Part shown: one piece after another, positions 6,311-16,814 of the stretch
How the letters are laid out: every line of letters begins with the position of its first letter
How positions within the stretch are numbered: position 1 is the stretch's first letter
Assembly (NCBI GenBank): GCA_947473805.1
Contig: CANJGB010000022.1
Coordinates: 1 to 56,825 of the forward strand
Length of the DNA stretch: 56,825 nucleotides
Source of the DNA: Alphaproteobacteria bacterium
GTDB lineage: Bacteria > Pseudomonadota > Alphaproteobacteria > Ferrovibrionales > Ferrovibrionaceae
Reading direction: 5' to 3'
The notes under the pieces: generated by a model
What the model was told of the DNA's origin: nothing
Database searches by the model: none
Seen by the model: the letters and a program-made list of their open reading frames with translations, nothing else
Position numbers and translations under genes: made by a program

Positions 6311-7420
6311 ATGGAAGTCCGCGCAGCGGTGGCGTGGGAGGCGGGCAAGCCGCTCTCGATTGAAACGGTCGATCTCGAAGGCCCGAAAGGCAACGAGGTC
6401 CTGATCGAGATCAAGGCCACCGGCATCTGCCACACCGACAAGTTCACCCTGTCGGGCGCCGATCCGGAAGGCATTTTCCCCGCCATTCTGGGCCATGAGG
6501 GCGCGGGCATCGTCATCGATGTCGGTCCCGACGTGCGCAGCCTGAAGAAGGGCGACCACGTCATTCCGCTCTACACACCGGAATGCCGCCAGTGCAAGTC
6601 GTGCACCAGCCGCAAGACCAACCTCTGCACGTCTATTCGTGCGACCCAGGGCAAGGGCCTGATGCCCGACGGCACGACGCGCTTTTCCAAGAACGGCAAG
6701 CCGATCTTTCACTACATGGGCTGCTCGACCTTCGCCAATTACACGGTCATGCCCGAGATCGCGGTGGCCAAGGTGCGCAGTGACGCGCCGTTCGAGAAGA
6801 TCTGCTACATCGGCTGCGGCGTGACCACCGGCATCGGCGCCGTCATCTACACCGCCAAGGTTGAGCCCGGCGCGAACGTGGTCGTGTTCGGCCTGGGCGG
6901 CATCGGCCTGAACGTCATCCAGGGCGCGAAGATGGCCGGCGCCGACATGATCGTCGGCGTCGACCTGAACGGCGGACGCGAGGCTTTGGGCCGGCAGTTC
7001 GGCATGACACATTTCGTGAACCCGGCAAAGGTGAAGGGCGACCTGGTCGCGCACCTGGTGGAACTGACCGATGGTGGCGCGGATTACAGCTTCGAGTGCG
7101 TCGGCAATGTAAAGCTGATGCGCCAGGCGCTGGAATGCTGCCACCGTGGCTGGGGCCAGAGCATCGTCATCGGCGTGGCGGGCGCGGGCCAAGAGATCGC
7201 CACGCGGCCGTTCCAGCTGGTCACGGGACGCGTGTGGAAGGGTTCAGCCTTTGGCGGCGCGCGCGGGCGTACCGACGTGCCGGGCATCGTCGACTGGTAC
7301 ATGGACAAGAAGATCAACATCGACGACCTGATCACCCACGTCATGCCGCTGGACAAGATCAACGACGCGTTCGACCTGATGGTCCGGGGCGAGAGCATCC
7401 GCAGCGTGGTCGTGTACTGA
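6311..7420 (+). CDS. frmA: S-(hydroxymethyl)glutathione dehydrogenase (class III alcohol dehydrogenase)
   Basis: A 369-residue zinc alcohol dehydrogenase that oxidises S-hydroxymethylglutathione, formed from formaldehyde and glutathione, to S-formylglutathione with NAD. Catalytic zinc ligands are in ATGICHTD (about residue 38), GHEGAG (about 62) and GCGVTTG. The structural zinc is held by the Cys cluster CRQCKSCTSRKTNLC. The nucleotide fold is FGLGGIGLNV, followed by VGVDLN. The length is normal for the family. The next gene, 2 bp after the stop, encodes S-formylglutathione hydrolase, which confirms the pathway. Class III enzymes can also reduce S-nitrosoglutathione. Confidence 0.93.
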   Translation: MEVRAAVAWEAGKPLSIETVDLEGPKGNEVLIEIKATGICHTDKFTLSGADPEGIFPAILGHEGAGIVIDVGPDVRSLKKGDHVIPLYTPECRQCKSCTSRKTNLCTSIRATQGKGLMPDGTTRFSKNGKPIFHYMGCSTFANYTVMPEIAVAKVRSDAPFEKICYIGCGVTTGIGAVIYTAKVEPGANVVVFGLGGIGLNVIQGAKMAGADMIVGVDLNGGREALGRQFGMTHFVNPAKVKGDLVAHLVELTDGGADYSFECVGNVKLMRQALECCHRGWGQSIVIGVAGAGQEIATRPFQLVTGRVWKGSAFGGARGRTDVPGIVDWYMDKKINIDDLITHVMPLDKINDAFDLMVRGESIRSVVVY

Positions 7421-7422
7421 GC

Positions 7423-8262
7423 ATGGTCACGACGCGCAGCGAACAGGCTTGTTTCGGCGGGACGATCGGCTTTTACAGCCACGCCTCGACCGAGACCGGC
7501 ACGGAGATGAAGGTCGCTGTGTTCGTGCCGCCGCAGGCGATGATCGCGCGTGTGCCGGTTCTGTATTACCTAGCCGGCCTGACCTGCACGGAAGAGACGT
7601 TCATGATCAAGGCGGGTGCGCTGCGCCTTGCCGCCGAACGGAGCCTGATCCTCGTCGCGCCGGATACCAGCCCACGCGGCCTGAACCTGCCGGGCGAGGA
7701 CGCTGACTGGGACTTCGGCACCGGCGCGGGTTTTTACCTGGATGCGGAGGCCGAGCCGTGGAAACCGCATTACCGCATGTATTCGTATGTGACGCGGGAG
7801 CTCCCGGCCCTTGTTGAAAGCATCTTTCCGGCGCGTGCGGACCAGCGCGGCATCTTCGGCCATTCCATGGGCGGGCACGGCGCGCTGGTCATCGCGCTGA
7901 AGAACCCGGACCGCTATCAGTCGGTGTCGGCCTTCGCACCCATCGCCAATCCGGTGGCGGTGCCGTGGGGCGAGAAGGCGTTCGGCAATTATCTGGGCCC
8001 CGACCGCGCGCGCTGGGCGGCGTGGGACGCCAGCCTGCTGATGCGGGCTGCGCCCTATCCCGGCGCGATCCTCGTGGACCAGGGGCTGGATGATCAATTC
8101 TTGAAGAACCAGCTGCACCCCGAGGCATTGGAAGATGCGGCCAAGGCGAGCGGGCAAAAGCTGCACCTGCGCCGCCACGCCGGCTACGATCATTCATACT
8201 GGTTCGTGCAGAGCTTCATGGCCGACCACCTGGCGTGGCACGCGGATCGGCTGGGGGGCTGA
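7423..8262 (+). CDS. fghA: S-formylglutathione hydrolase
   Basis: A 279-residue alpha/beta hydrolase of the esterase D family that splits S-formylglutathione into formate and glutathione, the second step after frmA. The nucleophile Ser is in GHSMGGHGAL near residue 147. The acid is probably in DQGLDDQFL and the His in AGYDHSYWF, both at the expected places. YYLAGLTCTEETF is a strong family signature. ATG at 7423 lies 2 bp after the frmA stop, so the two are co-translated. The frame is open further upstream inside frmA, but homology starts here. Confidence 0.93.
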   Translation: MVTTRSEQACFGGTIGFYSHASTETGTEMKVAVFVPPQAMIARVPVLYYLAGLTCTEETFMIKAGALRLAAERSLILVAPDTSPRGLNLPGEDADWDFGTGAGFYLDAEAEPWKPHYRMYSYVTRELPALVESIFPARADQRGIFGHSMGGHGALVIALKNPDRYQSVSAFAPIANPVAVPWGEKAFGNYLGPDRARWAAWDASLLMRAAPYPGAILVDQGLDDQFLKNQLHPEALEDAAKASGQKLHLRRHAGYDHSYWFVQSFMADHLAWHADRLGG

Positions 8263-8264
8263 AC

Positions 8265-8945
8265 ATGGCCGGTATGGAACTGCCGAACTGGACAGGCGCG
8301 AAGCGGCCGGACCGCGTGGTGCTGGACGGACGCTACGCGCGACTGGAACCGCTGGATGCCGCGCGCCATGGCGAGCACCTGCTGGCCTCGGCCATGGAAC
8401 CCGGCGCGGAGGACCGCTTTCGTTATCTCGCCGCGCCGCCGCCCACGGGCATGGGCGACTTCACGCCGTGGCTGCTGGATTCCGCAAAGTCGACCGACCC
8501 GCTGTTCTACGCTGTCATCGACAAGGCCACCGGCCGGGCCGAAGGGCGGCAGGCCTTCATGCGCATCGAGCCGGCGCATGGCAGCATCGAGATCGGCAAC
8601 GTGCTGTGGGGGCCCGCCATCGCACGCTCGCGCGTGCCGACCGAGGGGTTGTACCTGTTTGCGCGCCACGCGTTCGAGGTGCTGGGCTATCGCCGCTTCG
8701 AGTGGAAGTGCAACACCGAGAACGAGGCATCGAGGCGCGCGGCCTTGCGTTTCCGCTTCACCTATGAAGGCGTATTCCGCCAGCACATGGTGGTGAAGGG
8801 GCGCAGCCGCGACACCGCGTGGTTCTCGATGCTCGACAGCGAATGGCCGCGCCTGAAGGCCGGTTATGAGAAATGGCTGGCGCCGGAGAATTTTGACAGC
8901 GATGGCCGGCAGCGCACGAAGCTGGCAGTTTCCCTGAGCGCGTGA
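8265..8945 (+). CDS. GNAT-family N-acetyltransferase (RimJ/RimL type)
   Basis: A 226-residue acetyltransferase starting 2 bp after fghA, so probably in the same transcript. It begins with the RimJ/RimL-like VVLDGRYARLEPLDAARH. It carries a GNAT core with IGNVLWGPAIARSRVPTEGLYL and YRRFEWKCNTENEASRRAALRFRFTYEGVFRQHMVVKGRSRDTAWFSMLD-like C-terminal motifs. Members acetylate amino groups of proteins, polyamines or small molecules from acetyl-CoA. The substrate is not identifiable, and a direct role in formaldehyde removal is only suggested by position. Confidence 0.8.
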   Translation: MAGMELPNWTGAKRPDRVVLDGRYARLEPLDAARHGEHLLASAMEPGAEDRFRYLAAPPPTGMGDFTPWLLDSAKSTDPLFYAVIDKATGRAEGRQAFMRIEPAHGSIEIGNVLWGPAIARSRVPTEGLYLFARHAFEVLGYRRFEWKCNTENEASRRAALRFRFTYEGVFRQHMVVKGRSRDTAWFSMLDSEWPRLKAGYEKWLAPENFDSDGRQRTKLAVSLSA

Positions 8946-9025
8946 GACTTATCCACGTTACCCACAGACCGGCGCCGGCATTTCGGCTTGCCCGGGCGGT
9001 AAGTATCCGTTAACCCGTTCCCCCC
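8946..9025 (+). promoter_or_regulatory. Leader of lytic transglycosylase with DnaA-box-like site
   Basis: This 80-bp space contains TTATCCACG at 8949-8957, one mismatch from the DnaA box TTATCCACA, and GTTAAC at about 9010-9015. No ribosome site is obvious before ATG at 9026. A role for DnaA here is only a possibility. Confidence 0.25.
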
Positions 9026-10900
9026 ATGAGTGCCGCCGCCGGCATAAAGGTGGGTTCGCGCCGCAATCTGGCACGAACCGCCGCTCTTCTCGGGTTGCTG
9101 CTGGCGGCCCGGCCCCTGTACACGCCGGCGACCGCCGCCACGCGTGACGCCCTGTCCACGCCGGTGCTGGACGCGGCACTGCCGCCCGCTTTCCATCCGC
9201 TGGCGCAGTCTGACCTCGCGCGCTACCAGACGATCTTCGATCTGCAGCGCCAGGGCCGCTGGGCCGATGCGGACCGCGAGATCGGACGCCTGACGAACAA
9301 GCTGCTGGTCGGGCATGTGCTGTTGCAGCGCTACGCGCCGGCGACGGGCGCGAACGGCGCCAAGCCAACCTATCGCGACCTGGCGGACTGGATGACGAAG
9401 TATCGCGACCATCCGGGCGCGGACCAGATCTACAAGCTGGCGCTGGCGCAGAAGCCCAAGGCTGAGAAAGGCCCGCCAGCCCCCGTCGCCGCCGATGTGG
9501 GCGAGTTCGCGGGCGAGGCCCTGGTCCCCACCGCGCCGGCAAAGGCGCGGCCGATCCGCAAGTCGCGCACCGCGGCCGAGAAGCGCGTGGTGCAGCAGGC
9601 GGAGACGGCGATGATGCGCCACATCCGCGCCGGCGACCCGGACCAGGCCGAGAAGGTGACCGAGCGCGCCGACGTGCGCCAGGCGCTGAGCCCGTCGGAA
9701 CTGGATGAATGGAAGAAGCGCGTCGCGCAGAGCCACTTCATCGACGGCGACGACACGCGCGCCCTGGCGCTGGCCAGCGCGGCGGCGCAGCGGTCGCGCG
9801 CACAGGTGCCCGACGCGGACTGGATCGCCGGCCTCAGCGCGTGGCGCACCGGCCGCTACGACAACGCCGCCTTTCATTTCGAACAGCTGTCGATGTCGCA
9901 GACCGGCAGCACGTGGGACGTATCGGCCGGCGCGTACTGGGCCGGCCGTGTCGCGCTGAAGCTCCGCCAGCCGCAGGAGTTCAGCCGCATGATGAACCGC
10001 GCGGCGGACAATCCGCGCACCTTCTACGGCATGCTGGCGCTGCGCCAGCTGGGCCAGGACCTGCCGATGGTGTGGCAGGCGCCGGCGCTGAAACCCGACG
10101 ATGCGCAGAAACTGGCGGCGATGCCGGCGGTGCGCCGCGCGGTGGCGCTGTCCGACATCGGCCAGACGATTGCGGCCGAGCGCGAGCTGCGCCAGTTGCG
10201 CCCCATGCTGAACGACCAGCTTGCCGGCGCGCTGCTGGCGCTCGCCAGCCGGCTGGACACCCCGGCCAGCCTGTTCCAGCTGGGTCTGGCGTGGCGGGAA
10301 TCAACCGGCGAGGCGGTCGATGTGGCGCTGTATCCGCTGCCGACCTGGGAGCCCGAGAACGGTTTCCAGGTGGACCGCGCGCTGGTGTTCGCCTTCATGC
10401 GCCAGGAAAGCGCGTTCAACGCCCGCGCCATGAGCCCGGCCGGCGCCAGCGGCCTAATGCAGCTGATGCCGCGCACCGCCAGTTTCGTCGCCGGGCAGAG
10501 CACGCTGCGGCAGAAGCAGAACCGCCATCGCCTGTTCGCGCCCGAGTACAATATCGAACTGGGACAGCGCTACCTGCAGCACCTGCTGGAAAACCCGCCG
10601 GTCAACGGCAACCTGCTGTACCTCGCCGCCGCGTACAATGCCGGGCCGGGCAATCTGCAGAAGTGGATCAAGGCGCTGCGCTTCGACGACGACCCGCTGC
10701 TGTTCGCCGAGATGATCCCGCTGGCCGAGACGCGCAACTTCGTCGAGCGGATCACGACAAACCTGTGGATCTACCGCGCGCGGCTGGGCCTGCCGACCCC
10801 GTCGCTGGACAACCTCACCGTCGGCAACTGGCCGACCTATGACGGCGACGACCGTGGCCTGCCGGGCGAAACGATGGCGACGGGCAGTGGCACCAACTGA
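9026..10900 (+). CDS. Soluble lytic murein transglycosylase (SLT family)
   Basis: A 624-residue periplasmic enzyme that cleaves peptidoglycan between MurNAc and GlcNAc with formation of anhydro-MurNAc. A basic N-terminus and hydrophobic stretch ([16 protein letters not shown]) look like a signal peptide. Residues about 60-420 are an alpha-helical superhelical domain, typical of Slt70. The catalytic SLT domain follows: the catalytic Glu is in [20 protein letters not shown] (about residue 461), then LMQLMPRTA and [10 protein letters not shown]. It ends with [17 protein letters not shown]. The moaB-like gene overlaps its 3' end by 14 bp. Confidence 0.9.
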   Translation: MSAAAGIKVGSRRNLARTAALLGLLLAARPLYTPATAATRDALSTPVLDAALPPAFHPLAQSDLARYQTIFDLQRQGRWADADREIGRLTNKLLVGHVLLQRYAPATGANGAKPTYRDLADWMTKYRDHPGADQIYKLALAQKPKAEKGPPAPVAADVGEFAGEALVPTAPAKARPIRKSRTAAEKRVVQQAETAMMRHIRAGDPDQAEKVTERADVRQALSPSELDEWKKRVAQSHFIDGDDTRALALASAAAQRSRAQVPDADWIAGLSAWRTGRYDNAAFHFEQLSMSQTGSTWDVSAGAYWAGRVALKLRQPQEFSRMMNRAADNPRTFYGMLALRQLGQDLPMVWQAPALKPDDAQKLAAMPAVRRAVALSDIGQTIAAERELRQLRPMLNDQLAGALLALASRLDTPASLFQLGLAWRESTGEAVDVALYPLPTWEPENGFQVDRALVFAFMRQESAFNARAMSPAGASGLMQLMPRTASFVAGQSTLRQKQNRHRLFAPEYNIELGQRYLQHLLENPPVNGNLLYLAAAYNAGPGNLQKWIKALRFDDDPLLFAEMIPLAETRNFVERITTNLWIYRARLGLPTPSLDNLTVGNWPTYDGDDRGLPGETMATGSGTN

Positions 10901-11423
10901 ACGCGCCTTCATCCCCGTCCGCATTGCGGTCCTGACCGTATCCGACACGCGCACGCCGGCCGACGACAAGTCCGGCGACACGCTGGTCGAACGGCTTCTG
11001 GGCGCCGGCCACATCCTGGCCGCCCGCGCCATCGTGGCCGACGATGTGGCCGCGATAACCACGCAGGTGCGGCGCTGGATCGACGACCCCGCGGTGGACG
11101 TCGTGATATCGACTGGCGGTACCGGCGTGACCGGGCGCGACGTGACGCCCGAGGCGTTCCAGCAGATGTATGACAAGCCGATCGAGGGCTTCGGCGAACT
11201 GTTCCGCTGGCTGAGTTTCCAGAAGATCGGCACCTCGACCATCCAGAGCCGCGCCACTGGCGGCGTGGCGCACGGCACATTCCTGTTCGCCCTGCCCGGC
11301 TCCCCGTCCGCGTGCCGCGACGGGTGGGACCTGATCCTCAAGGACCAGCTGGATTACCGTCACAAGCCCTGCAATTTCGTCGAACTGTTCCCGCGCCTGC
11401 TGGAGCACGAGCGGCGCAAGTAG
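10887..11423 (+). CDS. moaB: Molybdenum cofactor biosynthesis protein B
   Basis: A 178-residue MoaB/Mog-fold protein. [26 protein letters not shown] at the start and [17 protein letters not shown] in the middle are the MPT-binding signatures; [15 protein letters not shown] follows. It would act in adenylation or handling of molybdopterin in the cytoplasm. GTG at 10887 is chosen because homology begins a few residues later and it overlaps the transglycosylase stop by 14 bp. The longer frame upstream is out-of-frame shadow. No other moco genes are in the window. Confidence 0.88.
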   Translation: MAPTERAFIPVRIAVLTVSDTRTPADDKSGDTLVERLLGAGHILAARAIVADDVAAITTQVRRWIDDPAVDVVISTGGTGVTGRDVTPEAFQQMYDKPIEGFGELFRWLSFQKIGTSTIQSRATGGVAHGTFLFALPGSPSACRDGWDLILKDQLDYRHKPCNFVELFPRLLEHERRK

Positions 11424-11427
11424 CGCC

Positions 11428-11643
11428 CTAGCGCACGAACATGTTGCGCACCACGCAGATCACAGCGGCCATGACGGCGAGACCGATGGCCATGCCCGCC
11501 AACTGCATCAGCGCCTGAAGCGCCGCCTCACCGCCCCGCGTCAGCGCCTTCCCATGTTCGGGCAGGCCGATGATGACGCCGGCAATGAGGCCGATAATGG
11601 CTGCGCGGACGGGATTCCACTTCTGCACTGTCGTTCGGCCCAA
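11428..11643 (-). CDS. Small two-helix membrane protein
   Basis: A 71-residue protein with two hydrophobic segments, AAIIGLIAGVIIGLP and LAGMAIGLAVMAAVICVV. I do not recognise the family. It follows the DUF4386 gene by only 4 bp on the same strand, which supports co-transcription. The start is uncertain: TTG at 11643 is the furthest, GTG at 11628 is an alternative giving MQKWNPV, and neither has a strong ribosome site. The downstream end is convergent with moaB, 4 bp apart. Confidence 0.5.
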   Translation of the reverse strand: MGRTTVQKWNPVRAAIIGLIAGVIIGLPEHGKALTRGGEAALQALMQLAGMAIGLAVMAAVICVVRNMFVR

Positions 11644-11647
11644 AGGT

Positions 11648-12361
11648 TCAGGTGCGCGCCGGCCGCAAGATGCAAAGGAATCCGGTCCAGATCAACCAGA
11701 CAGTGAGGAGGAGAAATCCGACCATTGCCGCCAGGCCAAAGACTCCGGCATCGAACGCGAGTACGGTGGCCAGCCCCTCGACCAGACCGAGCAGCAGCAC
11801 GATCCCGGCCACCGCGCCCAGAGCGGCGGGCGCCTTGCCGAAGCGCGGATGCGCGGACTGCCCAAGCGCCACGCCGATCAGCCAGAAGGCCGTCAGCGAT
11901 TGCCCGATCGCCTCGCCAATGCCGACGCCGGCAAACTGGTGCAGGGCAATGAACACGGCTTCGATTGATCCCCGCGCCGCCGGATCGGCCGTCCAGGCGG
12001 CGGCGAGGCCCGGCACCGCATAGACCCAGCGTGACAATCCGATCGCCTGCGTGATGCCGGCGGCGATGCCCAGCGCAGCGACCGCCGATGACGCATGCCC
12101 GGCGCGCCGGGTTACTGCCGCCATGGCGATGGCGACCGGGGCAAACAGCAACGCCGCGAGGGCGAATGCCGCCCATGCGAGAATCAGCGGTCGGCCGCCG
12201 GCGGCAAAGGCGGCGAGGACGACGCCCGGGGGACTGCGCAAGATCGCGGGATAGTCGAACGCGGAAGCGAGCCACGCATAGGGAAGGTTGAAAGCGATGG
12301 CGAACAGGATGAACACAATCCCCATGGCCTGCACGCCGCGCGTTTCCGTCAACTGGTTCAT
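11648..12361 (-). CDS. DUF4386 family integral membrane protein
   Basis: A 237-residue protein with six or seven hydrophobic helices, including AMGIVFILFAIAFNLPYAW, LGAVAGIVLLLGLVEGLAT and LAAMVGFLLLTVWLIWTGFL. The layout fits DUF4386 proteins, whose function is unknown. ATG at 12361 follows GAGGGGGA at good spacing, so the longer frame upstream is not used. It diverges from the radical SAM gene, and the LexA-type box lies 80 bp from this start, so DNA damage might affect both. The small membrane gene 4 bp downstream is probably its partner. Confidence 0.7.
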   Translation of the reverse strand: MNQLTETRGVQAMGIVFILFAIAFNLPYAWLASAFDYPAILRSPPGVVLAAFAAGGRPLILAWAAFALAALLFAPVAIAMAAVTRRAGHASSAVAALGIAAGITQAIGLSRWVYAVPGLAAAWTADPAARGSIEAVFIALHQFAGVGIGEAIGQSLTAFWLIGVALGQSAHPRFGKAPAALGAVAGIVLLLGLVEGLATVLAFDAGVFGLAAMVGFLLLTVWLIWTGFLCILRPART

Positions 12362-12440
12362 GTCGTCCCCCTCGCCCAAGCCCATAACCGCTACCCTTTT
12401 CGTTGATAGAAGCAAACCGTCGCGTTCAAGTAGGAAAAAT

Positions 12441-12455
12441 GTTCTTGATTTGTTC
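12441..12455 (+). promoter_or_regulatory. LexA (SOS) box, alphaproteobacterial type
   Basis: GTTCTTGATTTGTTC is an exact GTTC-N7-GTTC direct repeat, the LexA operator of alphaproteobacteria. It ends 23 bp before the start of the radical SAM gene, in an AT-rich patch where the promoter should be, so LexA bound here would repress that gene. The site is short, and a chance match is possible, but its position and the repair-like nature of the gene support it. Confidence 0.65.
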
Positions 12456-12478
12456 TTATTGGAGCATATGCTGGCCGC

Positions 12479-13621
12479 ATGGCCCAGCCTCTGGATGAAG
12501 ACAGCAACGAGACGCTGCCGCCCGAACTCGACCCGATGTTCGGTACGGTGCGCTACCAGCCGGATGCGCGGCGCGGGCGCGGCACCGGGACCAATGCGTC
12601 GGGCCGGTTCGAGGACGAGCGGCGCGAACTGGTCGATGACGGCTGGGGCAACCTGGACGACGAGCCGCCGCCGCTGCGCACCACGGTGACGCGCGACACC
12701 TCGCGCACGATCATCAACCGGGTCAACTCGCCGGACATTTCATTCGATCGCACGATCAACCCGTATCGCGGCTGCGAGCATGGCTGCGTGTACTGCTTCG
12801 CGCGTCCGACGCACGCCTATCTCGGCCTGTCGCCAGGGCTGGATTTCGAAAGCCGGCTGTTCGCCAAACCGGGCGCCGCCGAACTGCTGGCGCGCGAGTT
12901 GCGCGACCCGAAGTACCGCGTGCGGCCCATCGCCATGGGCACCAACACCGACCCGTACCAGCCGATCGAGCGCGAGTGGAAGATCATGCGCGAGGTGCTG
13001 GAAGTGCTGTCGGCGTTCAACCACCCGGTCACCATCGTCACCAAGTCGGCGCTGGTGTTGCGCGACCTCGATATCCTCGGTGACATGGCGAAGCGCAACC
13101 TCGTCTGGGTCGGCCTGTCGGTCACCACACTGGACCGCAAGCTGGCGCGCAAGATGGAGCCGCGCGCGGCGACGCCGGAAAAACGCCTGGCGGCGATCCG
13201 CGGCCTCAGCGCCGCCGGCGTGCCGGTCGGCGTGATGGCGGCGCCCATCGTGCCGGCGCTGACCGACGCGGAACTGGAGAACATCCTGACCGCGGCGAAG
13301 GAGGCGGGCGCGACCGGCGCGGGCTATGTGCTGCTGCGTCTGCCGCTCGAGATCAAGGACCTGTGGAAGGACTGGCTGGCGGAGAACTTCCCCGACCGCG
13401 CCGCGCGCATCATGGGCCAGATCCCCGCCATGCGGGGCGGCCGCGACTACGACCCGAACTGGATGGCCCGCCAGACCGGCACCGGCGAATATGCCGTGCT
13501 GCTGCGCAAGCGGTTCAAGCTGGCGGCGAAGCGACTGGGGCTGGATGGCACGCGCGGCGAACTGGACTGCACGATCTTCAAGCCCCCGCCGGCGAAGGGC
13601 GACCAGCTGAAATTGTTCTAG
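12479..13621 (+). CDS. PA0069-family radical SAM protein (SplB-like)
   Basis: A 380-residue radical SAM enzyme. The 4Fe-4S cluster is bound by the CxxxCxxC motif in YRGCEHGCVYCFARP near residue 100. Downstream motifs GTNTDPYQPIERE and VTIVTKSALVLRDLD are typical of the PA0069/Rv2578c family, which is related to spore photoproduct lyase. SplB repairs UV photoproducts by radical chemistry; the exact reaction of this family is not settled. The C-terminal RRG/DxxW half continues to LKLF. The LexA box just upstream makes a DNA-damage role likely. ATG at 12479 lies 14 bp after GGAG. Confidence 0.85.
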   Translation: MAQPLDEDSNETLPPELDPMFGTVRYQPDARRGRGTGTNASGRFEDERRELVDDGWGNLDDEPPPLRTTVTRDTSRTIINRVNSPDISFDRTINPYRGCEHGCVYCFARPTHAYLGLSPGLDFESRLFAKPGAAELLARELRDPKYRVRPIAMGTNTDPYQPIEREWKIMREVLEVLSAFNHPVTIVTKSALVLRDLDILGDMAKRNLVWVGLSVTTLDRKLARKMEPRAATPEKRLAAIRGLSAAGVPVGVMAAPIVPALTDAELENILTAAKEAGATGAGYVLLRLPLEIKDLWKDWLAENFPDRAARIMGQIPAMRGGRDYDPNWMARQTGTGEYAVLLRKRFKLAAKRLGLDGTRGELDCTIFKPPPAKGDQLKLF

Positions 13622-13674
13622 AACGGTTGCGGGCCGCCGGCGTTAAGCTGCGGACGACAGCGACGGAGGAAGAC

Positions 13675-14028
13675 ATGACGAAGCACAACGGTGGCTGCCA
13701 TTGCGGCAAGGTGGCCTTTGAGGTGGAGCTTGATCTCAGCCAGCCGGTGCTCAGTTGCAATTGCTCGATCTGCAGCAAGCGCGGGTCGCTGCTGGCCTTT
13801 ACCACGCCGAAGCACTTCGACCTGAAGTCGGGCGAGGCGGACCTGACCGACTATCAGTTCAACAAGCACAACATCCACCACCTGTTCTGCGCGACCTGCG
13901 GCATCCTCTCCTTCGCCCGGGCCAAGACGCCGGATGGCGACGACGGCATCGCCATCAACGTGCGCTGCCTGGAAGGCGTCGAGATCGACAAGCTGAAACT
14001 GCACCCCTACGACGGCCGCAGCGCCTAG
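13675..14028 (+). CDS. GFA-family (CENP-V/GFA domain) zinc protein
   Basis: A 117-residue protein with the zinc-binding pattern of the GFA fold: GGCHCGKVAFEVE, then CNCSICSKRG, then FCATCGILSF. The founding member was described as glutathione-dependent formaldehyde-activating enzyme, but most short homologues have no proven activity. ATG at 13675 has GGAGGA five bases upstream. It follows the radical SAM gene by 53 bp and may be co-transcribed. A link with frmA-fghA 5 kb upstream is possible but not shown. Confidence 0.82.
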   Translation: MTKHNGGCHCGKVAFEVELDLSQPVLSCNCSICSKRGSLLAFTTPKHFDLKSGEADLTDYQFNKHNIHHLFCATCGILSFARAKTPDGDDGIAINVRCLEGVEIDKLKLHPYDGRSA

Positions 14029-14146
14029 GCTGGACGACGCCCAGCCGCCGCGCTAGTCTGCGTCTGTCGGGGCTTCGCAGACTCCCGGCCCTCCTGAAGA
14101 TGGCGCGCCATCCAAGTTCTGCTCGATCCTGTAACGGGAGGCGAGC

Positions 14147-14956
14147 ATGGCTTGCACCGATGTTTCCATTTCACCGCAAATCCTTCACGGCCTGATGGGC
14201 AGGGGCACAACACCGCATGTCATCGACGTGCGGCGCGCCCCGCGCTTCGACGCCGCGGACACGATGATTGCCGGCGCGCTGCGCCGCCTGCCGGAACAGG
14301 CCGCAGACTGGGCGGCGTCATTCGCCGGCCAGGCGGTCGTGGTCTATTGCGTCTTCGGCCACGAGGTGAGCCAGCAAGCGGCGGCCCTGCTGCGGACCCA
14401 CGGCATCGACGCCCGCTTCCTCGACGGCGGGATCGATGCGTGGGAGAAGGCCGGTTATCCGGTTGTGAACAAGAGCGCCGCGCTGGCCGCGCAAGCAGCG
14501 GGCACGTGGATCACACGCGAGCGGCCGAAGATTGACCGCCTCGCCTGTCCGTGGCTGGTCAGTCGGTTCGTCGATCCGGCGGCGCGCTTCCTGTACCGCC
14601 CCACGCCCGATGTACTGGCGCTGGCGGCGCGCGAGAATGCCATTGCCTATGACATCCCCGGCGGCCGTTTCGAGCATGACGGCGAATTGTGCACGTTCGA
14701 CACGATGCTGCGGCACTTCGGCCTGCACGACCCGGCGCTGGACAAGCTGGCAACCATCGTGCGCGGCGCCGACACAGCGCGGCTGGACCTGGCGCCGGAA
14801 TCCGCCGGGTTGCTGGCGATCTCGCTGGGCCTCGGTCGCCTGATCGCCGATGACGAGGCGCTCTTGGCGCGGGGGCTGGACGTGTACGACGCGCTGTACG
14901 CCTGGGCCCGCGCACCGGGCGAGGTGCACAACTGGGTGCCTGCACCGGCGAGCTGA
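14147..14956 (+). CDS. Rhodanese domain fused to ChrB-type chromate resistance domain
   Basis: A 269-residue two-domain protein. Residues 1-110 form a rhodanese domain: HVIDVRRAPRFD near the start and an active-site loop with Cys in VVYCVFGHEVS. Residues about 125-265 match the ChrB C-terminal domain: RPKIDRLACPWLVSRFVDP, FEHDGELCTFDTMLRHFGL and SAGLLAISLGLGRL. ChrB is linked to chromate-responsive control of the ChrA efflux pump, but no chrA is in the window. GGGAGG at 14136-14141 supports ATG at 14147. The activity, sulfurtransferase or metal sensing, is open. Confidence 0.82.
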   Translation: MACTDVSISPQILHGLMGRGTTPHVIDVRRAPRFDAADTMIAGALRRLPEQAADWAASFAGQAVVVYCVFGHEVSQQAAALLRTHGIDARFLDGGIDAWEKAGYPVVNKSAALAAQAAGTWITRERPKIDRLACPWLVSRFVDPAARFLYRPTPDVLALAARENAIAYDIPGGRFEHDGELCTFDTMLRHFGLHDPALDKLATIVRGADTARLDLAPESAGLLAISLGLGRLIADDEALLARGLDVYDALYAWARAPGEVHNWVPAPAS

Positions 14957-14970
14957 GATAAACTGCGCCG

Positions 14971-16796
<1,826 letters not shown>

Positions 16797-16814
16797 GCAG
16801 CGGGAGCAAAGGCG

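Noticed and set aside
9010-9015. GTTAAC before the lytic transglycosylase as a CtrA site
   Set aside because: Only one TTAA half-site is present; the TTAA-N7-TTAA pattern is not met.
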